From the NCBI GenBank assembly GCA_934098375.1, contig CAKOOC010000007.1, forward strand, positions 1-44,045: a stretch of 44,045 nucleotides of DNA, given 5' to 3'. The notes beneath the pieces were generated by a model. That model was given only the letters and a program-made list of their open reading frames with translations. It did not search any database and was not told where the DNA came from. Positions 7,746 to 15,396 of the stretch are shown here, piece after piece. The DNA is from an uncultured Bacilli bacterium. Its GTDB lineage: Bacteria; Bacillota_I; Bacilli_A; RF39; UBA660. Within the stretch, counting starts at the first letter, position 1; every line of letters begins with the position of its first letter. The position numbers were made by a program, and so were the translations under genes.

Positions 7746-10013
7746 ATGGATAAAAATCTACCAGTATTACTACTTAAGAAACTATCCCTTTTGCCCTTTC
7801 AAGAAGTACGTTTAGAGCTTAGTAATGAATTAAGCCAAAAAATAATTGATTTAGCAAACATCGAATATGATAAAAAAGTAGTGGTGATTTTACCTAATAA
7901 TTTAATAGAAGAATCACCAACGGTATCGGATTTACCTTTAGTGGGGGTTTTGGCCCTTATTAAATCTTGTGTTATTTTACCTAATAAAAATTATCGTATT
8001 ATTTTAAAAGGACTTAACAGAGTAAAAATAAATAATTATGCGAATCATAAAAAAGATAAAAATGTATTGATTGCAAATATTAAAAGAATTTATATAGAAA
8101 AAGAAGAAGATTCAATAAATTTAGCTTTAAGAAAAAAAATAACTAGTTTAATTTCTAGATATGTGGAACTCGCTAGTGATGTATCAAATAGTATTATATC
8201 AAAGTTAAATAATGCTAAGAATTTAGATGAAGTAACGGATTTAGCTTTAAACTTTATGCATTTTCCTTTAGAGAAAACCATTAATTACATGAACGAATTT
8301 AATGAAACAATTAGAGCGAAAATGCTGATTAAAGATATTAATGTGGAACTGGAAGTTCTTGAACTTAATAATAAAATTGATAACGAAATAAGACAAACAA
8401 TGGAGCAAGAACAAAAAGAATTCCTTATTAAAACGAAAATTCAAAAATTAAATGAGGAACTGGGAGTTAAGTCTACTAAAGAAGAAGAAATTGATGATTA
8501 TAAATTAAAAATTGATGCTTTAAAAGTGAATGATAAAACTCGTAAAAAATTATTTAATGAATTAAAAAAATATGAATATACATCTTCAAATAATCCCGAA
8601 CTTAGTGTGATTAGGACTTATTTAGATACAGTTTTGTCTTTACCATTTGGTATATCTAGTAAAGAAGAAAACAAAGAAGAAAAAATTGCTAATGTTTTAA
8701 ATAAAAGTCATTACAAATTAGATAATGTTAAAAGAAGAATAATTGAGTATGCACTTTTAAAAGATAAAAATAAAAAGTTAGATAATCCGATTATCTGTTT
8801 AATTGGACCGCCAGGTGTTGGAAAAAGTACCATTGCTAAGTCTATCGCACAAAGTTTAAAAAGAGAGTTTTATAAAATTAGTGTAGGGGGCTTAAATGAT
8901 TCTTCAGAGTTAATTGGCCATAAAAGAACTTATTTAGGGGCGTCTCCAGGAAAAATAATTGATGCTATTATAAAATGTGGAACTAATAATCCTGTTATAT
9001 TAATTGATGAAGTTGATAAGATGGTTAAGGATTATAAAGGAGATCCGGCTAGTACTTTATTAGATATTTTGGATAGTAATCAAAATAAAGATTTTATTGA
9101 TAATTATATTGAGGAACCGTTTGATTTATCTAGTGTGTTATTTATTTTAACTGCTAATGATTATGAGGAAATTCCACCAGTACTAAAGGATAGATTAGAA
9201 ATCTTAAATATTCCTGCTTATACGATTTTTGATAAGCAAAATATTGCTAGAGATTATTTAATTCCTAATATTTGTGGGAAATATAACGCTAAGGATATAT
9301 GCTTTACAGATGAAGAAATTCTTGATTTAATTAAAGGATATACAAAAGAGCCCGGTTTAAGAGAATTAGAAAGATATTTAGATAATGTAATAAGATTTAT
9401 GATTATCCATAATATTAGTAGTTTACCAAATTTTGAGGAAATCCTTGGTAAAAAATTATATTCATATGAACTTAAAGAAAATATTGTGGGAGAAGTTAAT
9501 TTAATTGGTGTTACAAGTACGAGTGGGGCGATTGTTAAAGTTTCTTCTATTGTAGTTCCGATGATGTATGATTCTAATATAACGGGTAACATTGGTGATG
9601 CTCTTAGAGATTCTATTAAAGTGGTTATTAGTTATTTAAAGAGTAATAATTATATGGATTATAAAAAGAGCACTAATGGAATACATATTAATTTTAATAC
9701 GAATAAGTTTAAATTAGATGGTGCTAGTGGATCACTCGGCATTGCTATATCTTTATGTAGTTTATTTAACAATAAAAAAGTTGATTCTAGTTTTGCCTTT
9801 TTAGGTGATTTAGATTTGTATGGAAGAATTAATAAAGTAGCGAGAATTAAAGATAAAATTATTACGGCATATAATAATGGAATAAAATCGATATTTATAC
9901 CTATGGAAAACAAAGCAGATGAAAGCGATATTCCAAGAGAAATTTTAAGTGATATAAATATTTTTTATGTAAGTAGTTTTGAAGAAGTTTATAAATTGTT
10001 ATTTAAAAAGTAG
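7746..10013 (+). CDS. lon: ATP-dependent Lon protease with divergent active-site loop
   Basis: This cytoplasmic AAA+ serine protease degrades damaged and regulatory proteins. The 755-residue protein has the LON substrate-recognition domain (about 1-200), coiled-coil region (200-270), Walker A GPPGVGKST (354-362), Walker B VILIDEVDK (about 415-424) and the protease domain (about 575-755). The usual PKDGPSAG loop reads KLDGASGSLGIA, with apparently two extra residues. The best candidate nucleophile is Ser663 (GSLG) and the general-base Lys is in RIKDK (K702/K704, GGLKEK in E. coli). The catalytic dyad therefore seems kept in an altered frame. ATG 7746 follows GGAGGT. The original downstream terminator has been split by an IS insertion. 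Confidence 0.95.
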   Translation: MDKNLPVLLLKKLSLLPFQEVRLELSNELSQKIIDLANIEYDKKVVVILPNNLIEESPTVSDLPLVGVLALIKSCVILPNKNYRIILKGLNRVKINNYANHKKDKNVLIANIKRIYIEKEEDSINLALRKKITSLISRYVELASDVSNSIISKLNNAKNLDEVTDLALNFMHFPLEKTINYMNEFNETIRAKMLIKDINVELEVLELNNKIDNEIRQTMEQEQKEFLIKTKIQKLNEELGVKSTKEEEIDDYKLKIDALKVNDKTRKKLFNELKKYEYTSSNNPELSVIRTYLDTVLSLPFGISSKEENKEEKIANVLNKSHYKLDNVKRRIIEYALLKDKNKKLDNPIICLIGPPGVGKSTIAKSIAQSLKREFYKISVGGLNDSSELIGHKRTYLGASPGKIIDAIIKCGTNNPVILIDEVDKMVKDYKGDPASTLLDILDSNQNKDFIDNYIEEPFDLSSVLFILTANDYEEIPPVLKDRLEILNIPAYTIFDKQNIARDYLIPNICGKYNAKDICFTDEEILDLIKGYTKEPGLRELERYLDNVIRFMIIHNISSLPNFEEILGKKLYSYELKENIVGEVNLIGVTSTSGAIVKVSSIVVPMMYDSNITGNIGDALRDSIKVVISYLKSNNYMDYKKSTNGIHINFNTNKFKLDGASGSLGIAISLCSLFNNKKVDSSFAFLGDLDLYGRINKVARIKDKIITAYNNGIKSIFIPMENKADESDIPREILSDINIFYVSSFEEVYKLLFKK

Positions 10014-10027
10014 TTTTTATAAAGTCT

Positions 10028-10043
10028 ATGGTTTACCATTTTC
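10028..10043 (+). repeat. Left 16-bp target-site duplication of the IS element
   Basis: ATGGTTTACCATTTTC, repeated exactly at 11724-11739. It contains the small palindrome ATGGT-TT-ACCAT. Confidence 0.85.
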
Positions 10044-10100
10044 GTTAAATAAAAAGATAACGTCACGAAAATAAAAAAATAATAATTTAAAAGATAAAGT

Positions 10101-10119
10101 CTCGGGAAACCGAGTTTTT
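10101..10119 (+). terminator. Terminator near the left end of the IS
   Basis: CTCGG (10101-10105), GAAA tetraloop, CCGAG (10110-10114), T-run. It faces lon and probably now ends lon transcription; it may also shield the element from outside transcription. Confidence 0.8.
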
Positions 10120-10299
10120 CTATAAAAAATAATTGTAAAATTAGAAAAAATATGATAGTATAAGACACGATTTAAGTTAAATTAAAGCACGCAAAAGGAA
10201 CGAGAAGTTAATAAATTTTTTTTGAAAAGATGTAACGTCTCGTTTATAAAATAAAAAATAAAAGTGTATTTTGGCTTAAAATTGTGGTTATTTAGATTA

Positions 10300-11490
10300 T
10301 TATTTTCTTAATAATCTATAAGATAGATCTATGTCGTTATAATCTATCTTTTTTATTTTTAATTTATCAATATTATTTTGACCTAAAAAAAGTAAAATAG
10401 AATCATAAGGAGAATGATTGTTTAAAGATAATCTAGGAGTAGAATTAATATGGGAAGCAATCAGATAACAATCATCTTGTGTAAGAGAAGCAAAAGAAGT
10501 TCCTTTAGGTAAAATATATCTAATGTATTCATGATTTTTTTCAATACTACCTTTTTGCCAAGAACAATTAGTATCACAGTAGAATAAAGAGCAAATTTTT
10601 TCACCAGTATTCATATCAAATTCAATACTTTCAGGATCAGAGAATTCAGTGCCATTATCAGTTAAAATAACTTCAAAAAGTCTTTTGAATTCATCAATAC
10701 CTAATAAAGCTTTTAAATCATTAAAAATTTCATTAACATAAACAGACTTTTTATAAGGCATTAAATAAATAAGCATGAAATTAAATTGTCTAAATAAAAG
10801 AGTAAGGAAACAATTACCACCTTTGCCACCTTGAGTTCCAATAACGGTATCCATTTCAACAATAGAAGCGTTAGGGTGAAATTCCATATAATCCTTAAAA
10901 TCAGTATAAAATCTGCCTACTTTAATAGATGTATCGACTTTATCTTTGTGGTAATCATATTCTTTTTTTAATTTCCATTTAACTTTACGAGGTAAATCAA
11001 TATTTCAGACGTTTAAAATACCTAAATCAATGTATTTGTAAAATGTTGTTTTAGAAAAAGGTAATAAATCAGAGTGTTCAATGTAAACTTGATTAACAGA
11101 ATGATTTTTGTAAATCATAAGAGGAGAAATTATTTCGTTAATAGAAACAATTTGTTCTTTAGTAATATTCAAATTAGTTCTTGAAGTAATAAGAGTTTGT
11201 TTATATTCGTTAAAGGCAATATGAGAACTATAGGAATATTTTTGTCTTTTGCAGTGATTAAATCTATCACATCCATTACAAACATATGGAGGTTTAGATT
11301 CAAAACAACAAGGACGATCAGCACTTGCAGTACCTCTTAAAAATCTATGTTTTAAAACCTCTTTAGAAATACAAGTTCTGTTTTTCTGTAATCTATTAGA
11401 AATCTTAGTAAAATTAAAATTATGATTTAAAAATTCTTCGATAACACATCTATCTTCGAAAGATAAATGTTTGTATTTTTTAGCTTTCAT
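10300..11490 (-). pseudogene. IS30 family transposase interrupted by an in-frame TGA
   Basis: Read from ATG 11490 (GGAG upstream), the frame runs 396 codons to 10300 with a single TGA at 11007-11005 (codon 162). The first part has the IS30 helix-turn-helix (KHLSFEDRCVIEEFL ... KISNRLQKNRTCISKEV) and a Cys-rich CNGCDRFNHC segment. The second part has the DDE integrase core: D in VEMDTV, D in ILTDNGTEF, E in GSIEKNHEYI. The two parts are in the same frame, so this is one nonsense change, not a frameshift. The site (V-stop-NIDLPRKV) is Arg or Lys in relatives as I recall them, so CGA to TGA is likely. Several other genes here end in TGA, so it is probably a true stop and the copy is probably inactive. 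Confidence 0.88.
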
Positions 11491-11597
11491 AAAAAAGCTC
11501 CTTTCTGTAAAGCCAAAATACAGAAGGGTATTATAAAGGAATAATAGATAAATAACAAATAAAGATAAACTTTATTTGAAGAAATATTATATAAAGG

Positions 11598-11652
11598 AAA
11601 AAACAAATCAAGGGTATACGAGTTCACTTTGTTCACCCTTGACTTGTTTTTT
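11598..11652. terminator. Long hairpin near the right end of the IS
   Basis: 18-nt arms (11598-11615 with 11635-11652, 17 of 18 pairs) with A-run and T-run edges, so it could terminate on either strand. It lies upstream of the transposase and may block incoming transcription from the flank. Confidence 0.7.
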
Positions 11653-11677
11653 CTTTTCCCCCAACAAAATTAAGAGG

Positions 11678-11709
11678 TAACGTCACATATAGAAGAAAAC
11701 GTGACGTTA
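11678..11709. repeat. Inverted repeat at the right edge of the IS
   Basis: TAACGTCAC (11678-11686) and GTGACGTTA (11701-11709) with a 14-nt centre. The same motif occurs near the left edge (10058-10066), suggesting a transposase-binding end sequence. Confidence 0.6.
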
Positions 11710-11723
11710 AGTAAATAATTTAC

Positions 11724-11739
11724 ATGGTTTACCATTTTC
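11724..11739 (+). repeat. Right 16-bp target-site duplication of the IS element
   Basis: Exact copy of 10028-10043. The remainder of the split terminator (CCATAGACTTTTT) follows at 11749-11761. Confidence 0.85.
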
Positions 11740-11779
11740 TTGGTTAATACCATAGACTTTTTATATACGCAATATTAAC

Positions 11780-11807
11780 TTGACATGGGGGGGGTTATTA
11801 GTACAAT
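11780..11807 (+). promoter_or_regulatory. G8-spacer promoter, cassette copy 1
   Basis: TTGACA (11780-11785), 16-bp spacer containing eight consecutive G (11787-11794), TACAAT (11802-11807). Bases 11769-11880, spanning promoter, leader and first codons, are identical to 33398-33509. The homopolymer in the spacer is a candidate slippage site for phase variation. Confidence 0.8.
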
Positions 11808-11811
11808 TATA

Positions 11812-11837
11812 TAGAAAATATCGGGTGATTTTCTATG
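11812..11837 (+). promoter_or_regulatory. Leader hairpin enclosing the ribosome-binding site, copy 1
   Basis: TAGAAAAT (11812-11819) can pair with ATTTTCTA (11828-11835). The ribosome-binding site GGGTG is in the 8-nt loop, and the A of the ATG start is the last paired base. Stability is modest because the stem is A/T-rich. Confidence 0.55.
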
Positions 11838-13421
11838 AATAAGTATAAAGAAAAAATAGGTAACATTTTAAATAAAATAAAGGGAAATAAACGAGTTTTG
11901 TATTTGACTTTTTGTACAGTTCTAGTTTTATTTTGTTTAGTTTTAAATGTAACTTTTAGTTTAATGACGCAAAATAAAAATATAAATGAGGCTAATATAA
12001 TTATTGGTGATTTAAAATATAAAATGGTAATAAATGAGGTAACAACGAATGAAAGTGTGGGAACAAAATTACCATCTAATACAATTATTGGAGACCGAAT
12101 AATCCTACTTAAAGCGGGAAAAACCGAGCAGTTTAATATGATTTTCTCATCATTAAATGAAATTGATACAAAATATGAAATAATCTATAGAGTATGTACC
12201 GATGTAAACTGTACTAGTTTTATAGATACACCAAATACGATTCAAATCGCATATCATATAGATACGCCAGACGTGAGTGGCACAATATCAGCAGGCAAGA
12301 TGAAATCAATAATATTAGTAAGTGATAATCAAGATGATAATGATTATTATGTTCAAATAGATTTAAATGTAGGATATGCTCATAATGAACTAGCTTTAAC
12401 TAATCAAATAAGTAATAAGTTTGAGCCTGGATCGTTAGAGGGCAATTTATCAATCATTGCCTACGTTGATGGAGTAGAGGTAGAAACATTTCCCACAGAA
12501 CCTAATTATGAAACAGGAATCACTTGTTTATATAAAAATGGAAGTACATCTACAGCTAGAGGAGTTTTTAAATATACTGCTGAAAAAGGATGGGTTGTGG
12601 ATGTATTTGATTTAGATAAAAGCCTAACAACCTGTAGAGTTGATTTTACAAAAGTATTAAAAGTAACATATGAAATATTAAGCAAAAGATATAGTTGTGC
12701 TAACTTAGATCAAGCCGAAAAATCTAACGACCCAATAATATCTTATTCAGGTAATTGTACTTTAGTATCTGATACGACCAATTCAGATGGAACGCATACA
12801 TGGAGAATGATGCTATTATCTAATGGAACTTTATCTGTAGATGGTCTTATTTATATAGATGCCTTCTTAGTAGGTGGAGGAGGCGGCGGAGGTGGCGGAA
12901 GAATACATAATAATATGGAATACTCTGGTGGCGGCGGAGGCGGAGGCTACACAAAAACGTTAAATAATGTCCGCTTAGATAATAAAACGTCGACTTATTC
13001 AATAGTAATCGGCGCCGGCGGAGCTGGTGGCGGCTATTCAAGCATGGGCAGTGCTGGAGGCACTACTAGTGCATTTGGTGGCAGTGCTAGCGGCGGAGCT
13101 GGAGGTAATGGTGGCGGCGATGGCCGTGGAGGAAATGGTGGCTCTGGTGGCGGTCAAGGTCATTATGCTGCCGCATGCAATACTGGTGCTAAATATGGAA
13201 ATAGTAGTAGTGGAACTGGGCAAGGAACAACGACGTGTGAATTTGGAGAAGGCACTTTATCTGGATGCACAAAAGGCAACAATTTTGCTTATTCAACTGC
13301 TGGTTGTAATGCTCCAGCGGTAGCAAACTCTGGCAATGGTGGCCAAGGAGGTAGTACCAGTGGTAGCAACGGTTACGCTGGATACTCAGGAATTGTTGTA
13401 ATTCGCGATGTTAGATCGTAG
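11835..13421 (+). CDS. Exported glycine-rich protein, paralogue 1
   Basis: The 528-residue protein has a basic N-terminus, one hydrophobic signal or anchor segment (about 20-42), and an ectodomain (about 45-340). From about 346 to 520 it is a polyglycine region (LVGGGGGGGGG, IGAGGAGGG, GGNGGGDGRGG) ending in SGIVVIRDVRS. This layout matches the glycine-rich domain found in some phage tail-fibre and surface proteins, where glycine runs pack as polyglycine-II helices; that is known of the family, not shown here. A Cys-containing TTCEFGEGTLSGCTKG motif is shared with the paralogue at 33464. There is no LPXTG motif. The glycine region is much richer in G and C than its surroundings. The gene follows the G8 promoter and probable hairpin leader. 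Function is unknown; surface display or secretion is inferred. Confidence 0.88.
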   Translation: MNKYKEKIGNILNKIKGNKRVLYLTFCTVLVLFCLVLNVTFSLMTQNKNINEANIIIGDLKYKMVINEVTTNESVGTKLPSNTIIGDRIILLKAGKTEQFNMIFSSLNEIDTKYEIIYRVCTDVNCTSFIDTPNTIQIAYHIDTPDVSGTISAGKMKSIILVSDNQDDNDYYVQIDLNVGYAHNELALTNQISNKFEPGSLEGNLSIIAYVDGVEVETFPTEPNYETGITCLYKNGSTSTARGVFKYTAEKGWVVDVFDLDKSLTTCRVDFTKVLKVTYEILSKRYSCANLDQAEKSNDPIISYSGNCTLVSDTTNSDGTHTWRMMLLSNGTLSVDGLIYIDAFLVGGGGGGGGGRIHNNMEYSGGGGGGGYTKTLNNVRLDNKTSTYSIVIGAGGAGGGYSSMGSAGGTTSAFGGSASGGAGGNGGGDGRGGNGGSGGGQGHYAAACNTGAKYGNSSSGTGQGTTTCEFGEGTLSGCTKGNNFAYSTAGCNAPAVANSGNGGQGGSTSGSNGYAGYSGIVVIRDVRS

Positions 13422-13452
13422 TCTATGGTTAAAATTAATCATAGATTTTTTT
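13422..13452 (+). terminator. Terminator of glycine-rich gene 1
   Basis: TCTATG (13422-13427) pairs with CATAGA (13440-13445), followed by TTTTTTT. The sequence AGTCTATGGTTA is shared with the cassette terminator at 43916, so both ends of this cassette carry related hairpins. Confidence 0.8.
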
Positions 13453-13505
13453 ATAGTTCTTTTTATTAAAATAGTGCATATATTTGGTTAGAAAGGACTG
13501 ATTAT

Positions 13506-14219
13506 ATGAATGAAGTTTTTACTATTGATAGGGAGTTTTTATTTAAATCGACTATTCATGAAATAACAAGTATAAGTATAGAACATAATTATGATATTAA
13601 CGGTTCTACTTTGGAAGGCGAATTTATAATTTCTGGTGATTATCGTTTACATGAAATAAGTATTAATAAAGAAGATTTTAGTTTTAAAATTCCTTTTACT
13701 CATGAAATAAGAAGTAATGTTAATTTAGATACGATTGATGTAGAAATTACTGATTTTAGTTATGACTTTAATAATGGAGATGAACTAACAGTACACGTAG
13801 AATACTTAGTTAAAGGCGATGAAGCAGTTTTGGAATTTTCTGATGAAGATAAACTAAATGAATTTTTAGATAATAATAAAGCCGTAGAAGTAGTAAGTTT
13901 ACTTGATGAAGTAAAAGATGAAAAACCTAAGGAAGAAGAAAAAACTGTAGATGATAAAGTAAAAGATACTCCTAAAGAAAATATCGATGATAGAAATCAA
14001 AATGATGATAAAAAGATTGATGAAAATATGATACTAAATAGTATTAATGAAGAAGAAGAATATATTAAATATCATGTTCATACAGTTACTATGAATGACA
14101 CTATTGAAAGTATTACATCGATGTACAAAATAAGTTTAAATACTTTAAAGAAATATAATTCTTTTGAAAATTTAGAACTTAATATGAAATTAATTATTCC
14201 TGAAAATGAAGAATTATAG
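13506..14219 (+). CDS. spoVID: SpoVID-like spore coat assembly protein with LysM domain
   Basis: The 237-residue protein has an N-terminal beta-rich domain (about 1-120) like the SpoVID N-terminus (FTIDREFLFK, LEGEFIISGDYRL). An acidic, Lys/Glu/Asp-rich linker (about 135-180) and a C-terminal LysM domain (about 188-234: YHVHTVTMNDTIESI ... NLELNMKLIIPE) follow. In B. subtilis SpoVID encases the forespore with coat proteins. It is shorter than the roughly 575 residues there, mainly in the linker. The next gene is ysxE-like, the same neighbour as in Bacillus, which supports the call. A CATATATT box at 13478-13485 resembles a SigE -10, without a clear -35. Confidence 0.75.
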   Translation: MNEVFTIDREFLFKSTIHEITSISIEHNYDINGSTLEGEFIISGDYRLHEISINKEDFSFKIPFTHEIRSNVNLDTIDVEITDFSYDFNNGDELTVHVEYLVKGDEAVLEFSDEDKLNEFLDNNKAVEVVSLLDEVKDEKPKEEEKTVDDKVKDTPKENIDDRNQNDDKKIDENMILNSINEEEEYIKYHVHTVTMNDTIESITSMYKISLNTLKKYNSFENLELNMKLIIPENEEL

Positions 14220-15084
14220 GGAAATATTTAATCCTAGTAAAATTACGATAGCAGGTAAAAGTAAAATTGTCGATACTGAAAGTGGAAAATATGTTATTAA
14301 ATCAAAAAAGAAAGATATTAAGTCTTTATTTGATTATTTAGATTCAAGAAGTTTTAGAAATTATCCAAAAGTAATAGATGAATTTGATGATAATTATGTT
14401 TATGAGTATGTAAGTGATGGTAGTACACCTATTAATCAAAAGTGTGTGGATATGGCGGAATTACTCGCAAATTTGCATTATAAAACGGCTTTTTTTCAAA
14501 CTAAAGTTAAAGATGATGTAAAAGAAATATATGAAAATATTAAAGGTAATGTTTTGTATATGGAATCATATTTTGAAGAACTTTATAAAAGAGGCGAAGC
14601 AGACAATTATATGAAACCATCATACTATTTGATTTTAAGAAATAGATCAAGAATAGATGCCTTAATAGATTATTTAAATAGCGAATTAGAAAAATGGTAT
14701 AAAGTAGCAATAGATGAAGATAAAGAAAGAGTTGTTTATTGTCATAATAATTTAAGTATAGATCATTTTTTAGAGGGGAAAGAAAAGTATTTTATCAGCT
14801 GGGATAATTACAGGGTTGATACACCGATTTTAGATATAATAAACTTGTATAAAAATGATTATAATAAGTATGATTTTAGAGTTTTTTTAGATGCATACAT
14901 GAAAAGATTTGAACTTAATGATACCGAAAAAAAATTACTGTTTATAGTAATTTCAATGCCGGATATAAAGTATTTTACGCAAAATGAAGTTGATAATACG
15001 ATTATAGCCGGTAAGTTTATTGATTATATTGATAAAACAGAAAAATTAATAAGGCCATATTATGCGGTAGAGAAGAAAGAATAG
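14206..15084 (+). CDS. ysxE: YsxE/CotS-like spore coat kinase-fold protein
   Basis: The 292-residue protein belongs to the aminoglycoside-phosphotransferase-like fold used by spore coat proteins CotS and YsxE. Visible features are a fusion-point Lys region (KYVIKSKKK), the helix MAELLANLHYKTA, and a catalytic-loop-like segment YCHNNLSIDHFL (about 183-194). ISWDNYRVDTPILDI corresponds to the metal-binding region. The canonical HGDxxxxN is altered (HNNLSIDH), so activity is uncertain. ATG 14206 overlaps the spoVID end by 14 nt, implying coupling. The spoVID-ysxE pairing is conserved in Bacillus. Confidence 0.72.
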   Translation: MKNYREIFNPSKITIAGKSKIVDTESGKYVIKSKKKDIKSLFDYLDSRSFRNYPKVIDEFDDNYVYEYVSDGSTPINQKCVDMAELLANLHYKTAFFQTKVKDDVKEIYENIKGNVLYMESYFEELYKRGEADNYMKPSYYLILRNRSRIDALIDYLNSELEKWYKVAIDEDKERVVYCHNNLSIDHFLEGKEKYFISWDNYRVDTPILDIINLYKNDYNKYDFRVFLDAYMKRFELNDTEKKLLFIVISMPDIKYFTQNEVDNTIIAGKFIDYIDKTEKLIRPYYAVEKKE

Positions 15085-15240
15085 TAAAAATACTTCAATT
15101 AGTAAAATAATAATATTCCATCTTAAAGGAAAGAAAAAGGTTATAATAGTTTGATAGAATATTAATGTACATAAAATTAAAAACCAAAGAAATGACCAGA
15201 TGCCTTTAAAAGGGTTATAGTTATTGTTGTTTGGACACAT
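15046..15240 (-). CDS. Small two-TM membrane protein, antisense to the ysxE 3' end
   Basis: The product has 64 residues from ATG 15240, with AGGTG placed 6 nt upstream; a GTG at 15249 would overlap that site. The sequence starts MCPNNNNYNPFKG and has two long hydrophobic stretches (about 14-33 and 38-60). I do not recognise it. Supporting reality are the well-placed ribosome-binding site, a membrane-protein composition, and a CATATATT box about 20 nt upstream on the same strand, like the sigma-E-type box of yqfC. Against it is a 39-nt overlap with ysxE on the other strand. A small sporulation membrane protein is possible. Confidence 0.5.
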   Translation of the reverse strand: MCPNNNNYNPFKGIWSFLWFLILCTLIFYQTIITFFFPLRWNIIILLIEVFLLFFLLYRIIWPY

Positions 15241-15288
15241 TATTATCACCTATAATAATATATGTTTATTTAGCTTGTTTTGCGATTT

Positions 15289-15312
15289 AAGACTATTTTT
15301 AGTCTTTTTTTT
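15289..15312 (+). terminator. Terminator between ysxE and the prepilin-like gene
   Basis: AAGACT (15289-15294), ATTTTT loop, AGTCTT (15301-15306), T-run. The 15085-15396 stretch otherwise holds the antisense small gene and AT-rich sequence without a clear promoter. Confidence 0.7.
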
Positions 15313-15396
15313 AATGTCTTTTTATTATATAATAATTATTAGAATAGGTGGTTTTGGACTACATATTTGTAACGTTTAAAGTAGGTGATTAGCAAA

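Larger units (their letters stand above)
10044..11723 (-). mobile_element. IS30-type insertion element, 1680 bp between target duplications
   Basis: The element lies between two exact 16-bp direct repeats. Removing it and one repeat rebuilds a normal terminator hairpin (AAAGTCTATGG ... CCATAGACTTT plus T-run) between lon and the glycine-rich gene. The ends are imperfect inverted repeats; in both, TAACGTCACG begins 14 nt inside the edge. A second, inner inverted pair TGTATTTTGGCTT (10265-10277 and 11510-11522) encloses a 1258-bp core with the transposase. The outer 200-bp flanks may therefore be part of the element or an older host element. IS30 relatives such as IS1630 of Mycoplasma fermentans are known to duplicate inverted-repeat targets of variable length, which fits. 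The single transposase is broken by a TGA. Confidence 0.85.

Noticed and set aside
7615..7815. Reading frame bridging the sortase end and the lon start
   Set aside because: It crosses the terminator and promoter and has no recognisable protein; lon has a good ribosome-binding site.
8090..9913. Several antisense frames inside lon
   Set aside because: No ribosome-binding sites or motifs; they arise from the AT-rich codon use of lon.
11005..11007. TGA read as Trp (Mycoplasma-type code)
   Set aside because: TGA terminates several intact genes at the expected length (sufD-like, spoIVFB, glycine-rich gene 2, the 41760 gene), and Trp is written TGG throughout.
12847..13323. Overlapping reading frames on both strands in the glycine-rich region (also 34470-35126)
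   Set aside because: They are low-complexity shadows of GGN repeats (Ala/Val/Glu or Arg/His/Leu-rich), with no ribosome-binding site; the + frame with the signal segment explains the region.
15352..15390. Short TTG-start frame before the prepilin-like gene
   Set aside because: Only about 12 codons and the ribosome-binding site is too close to the start.
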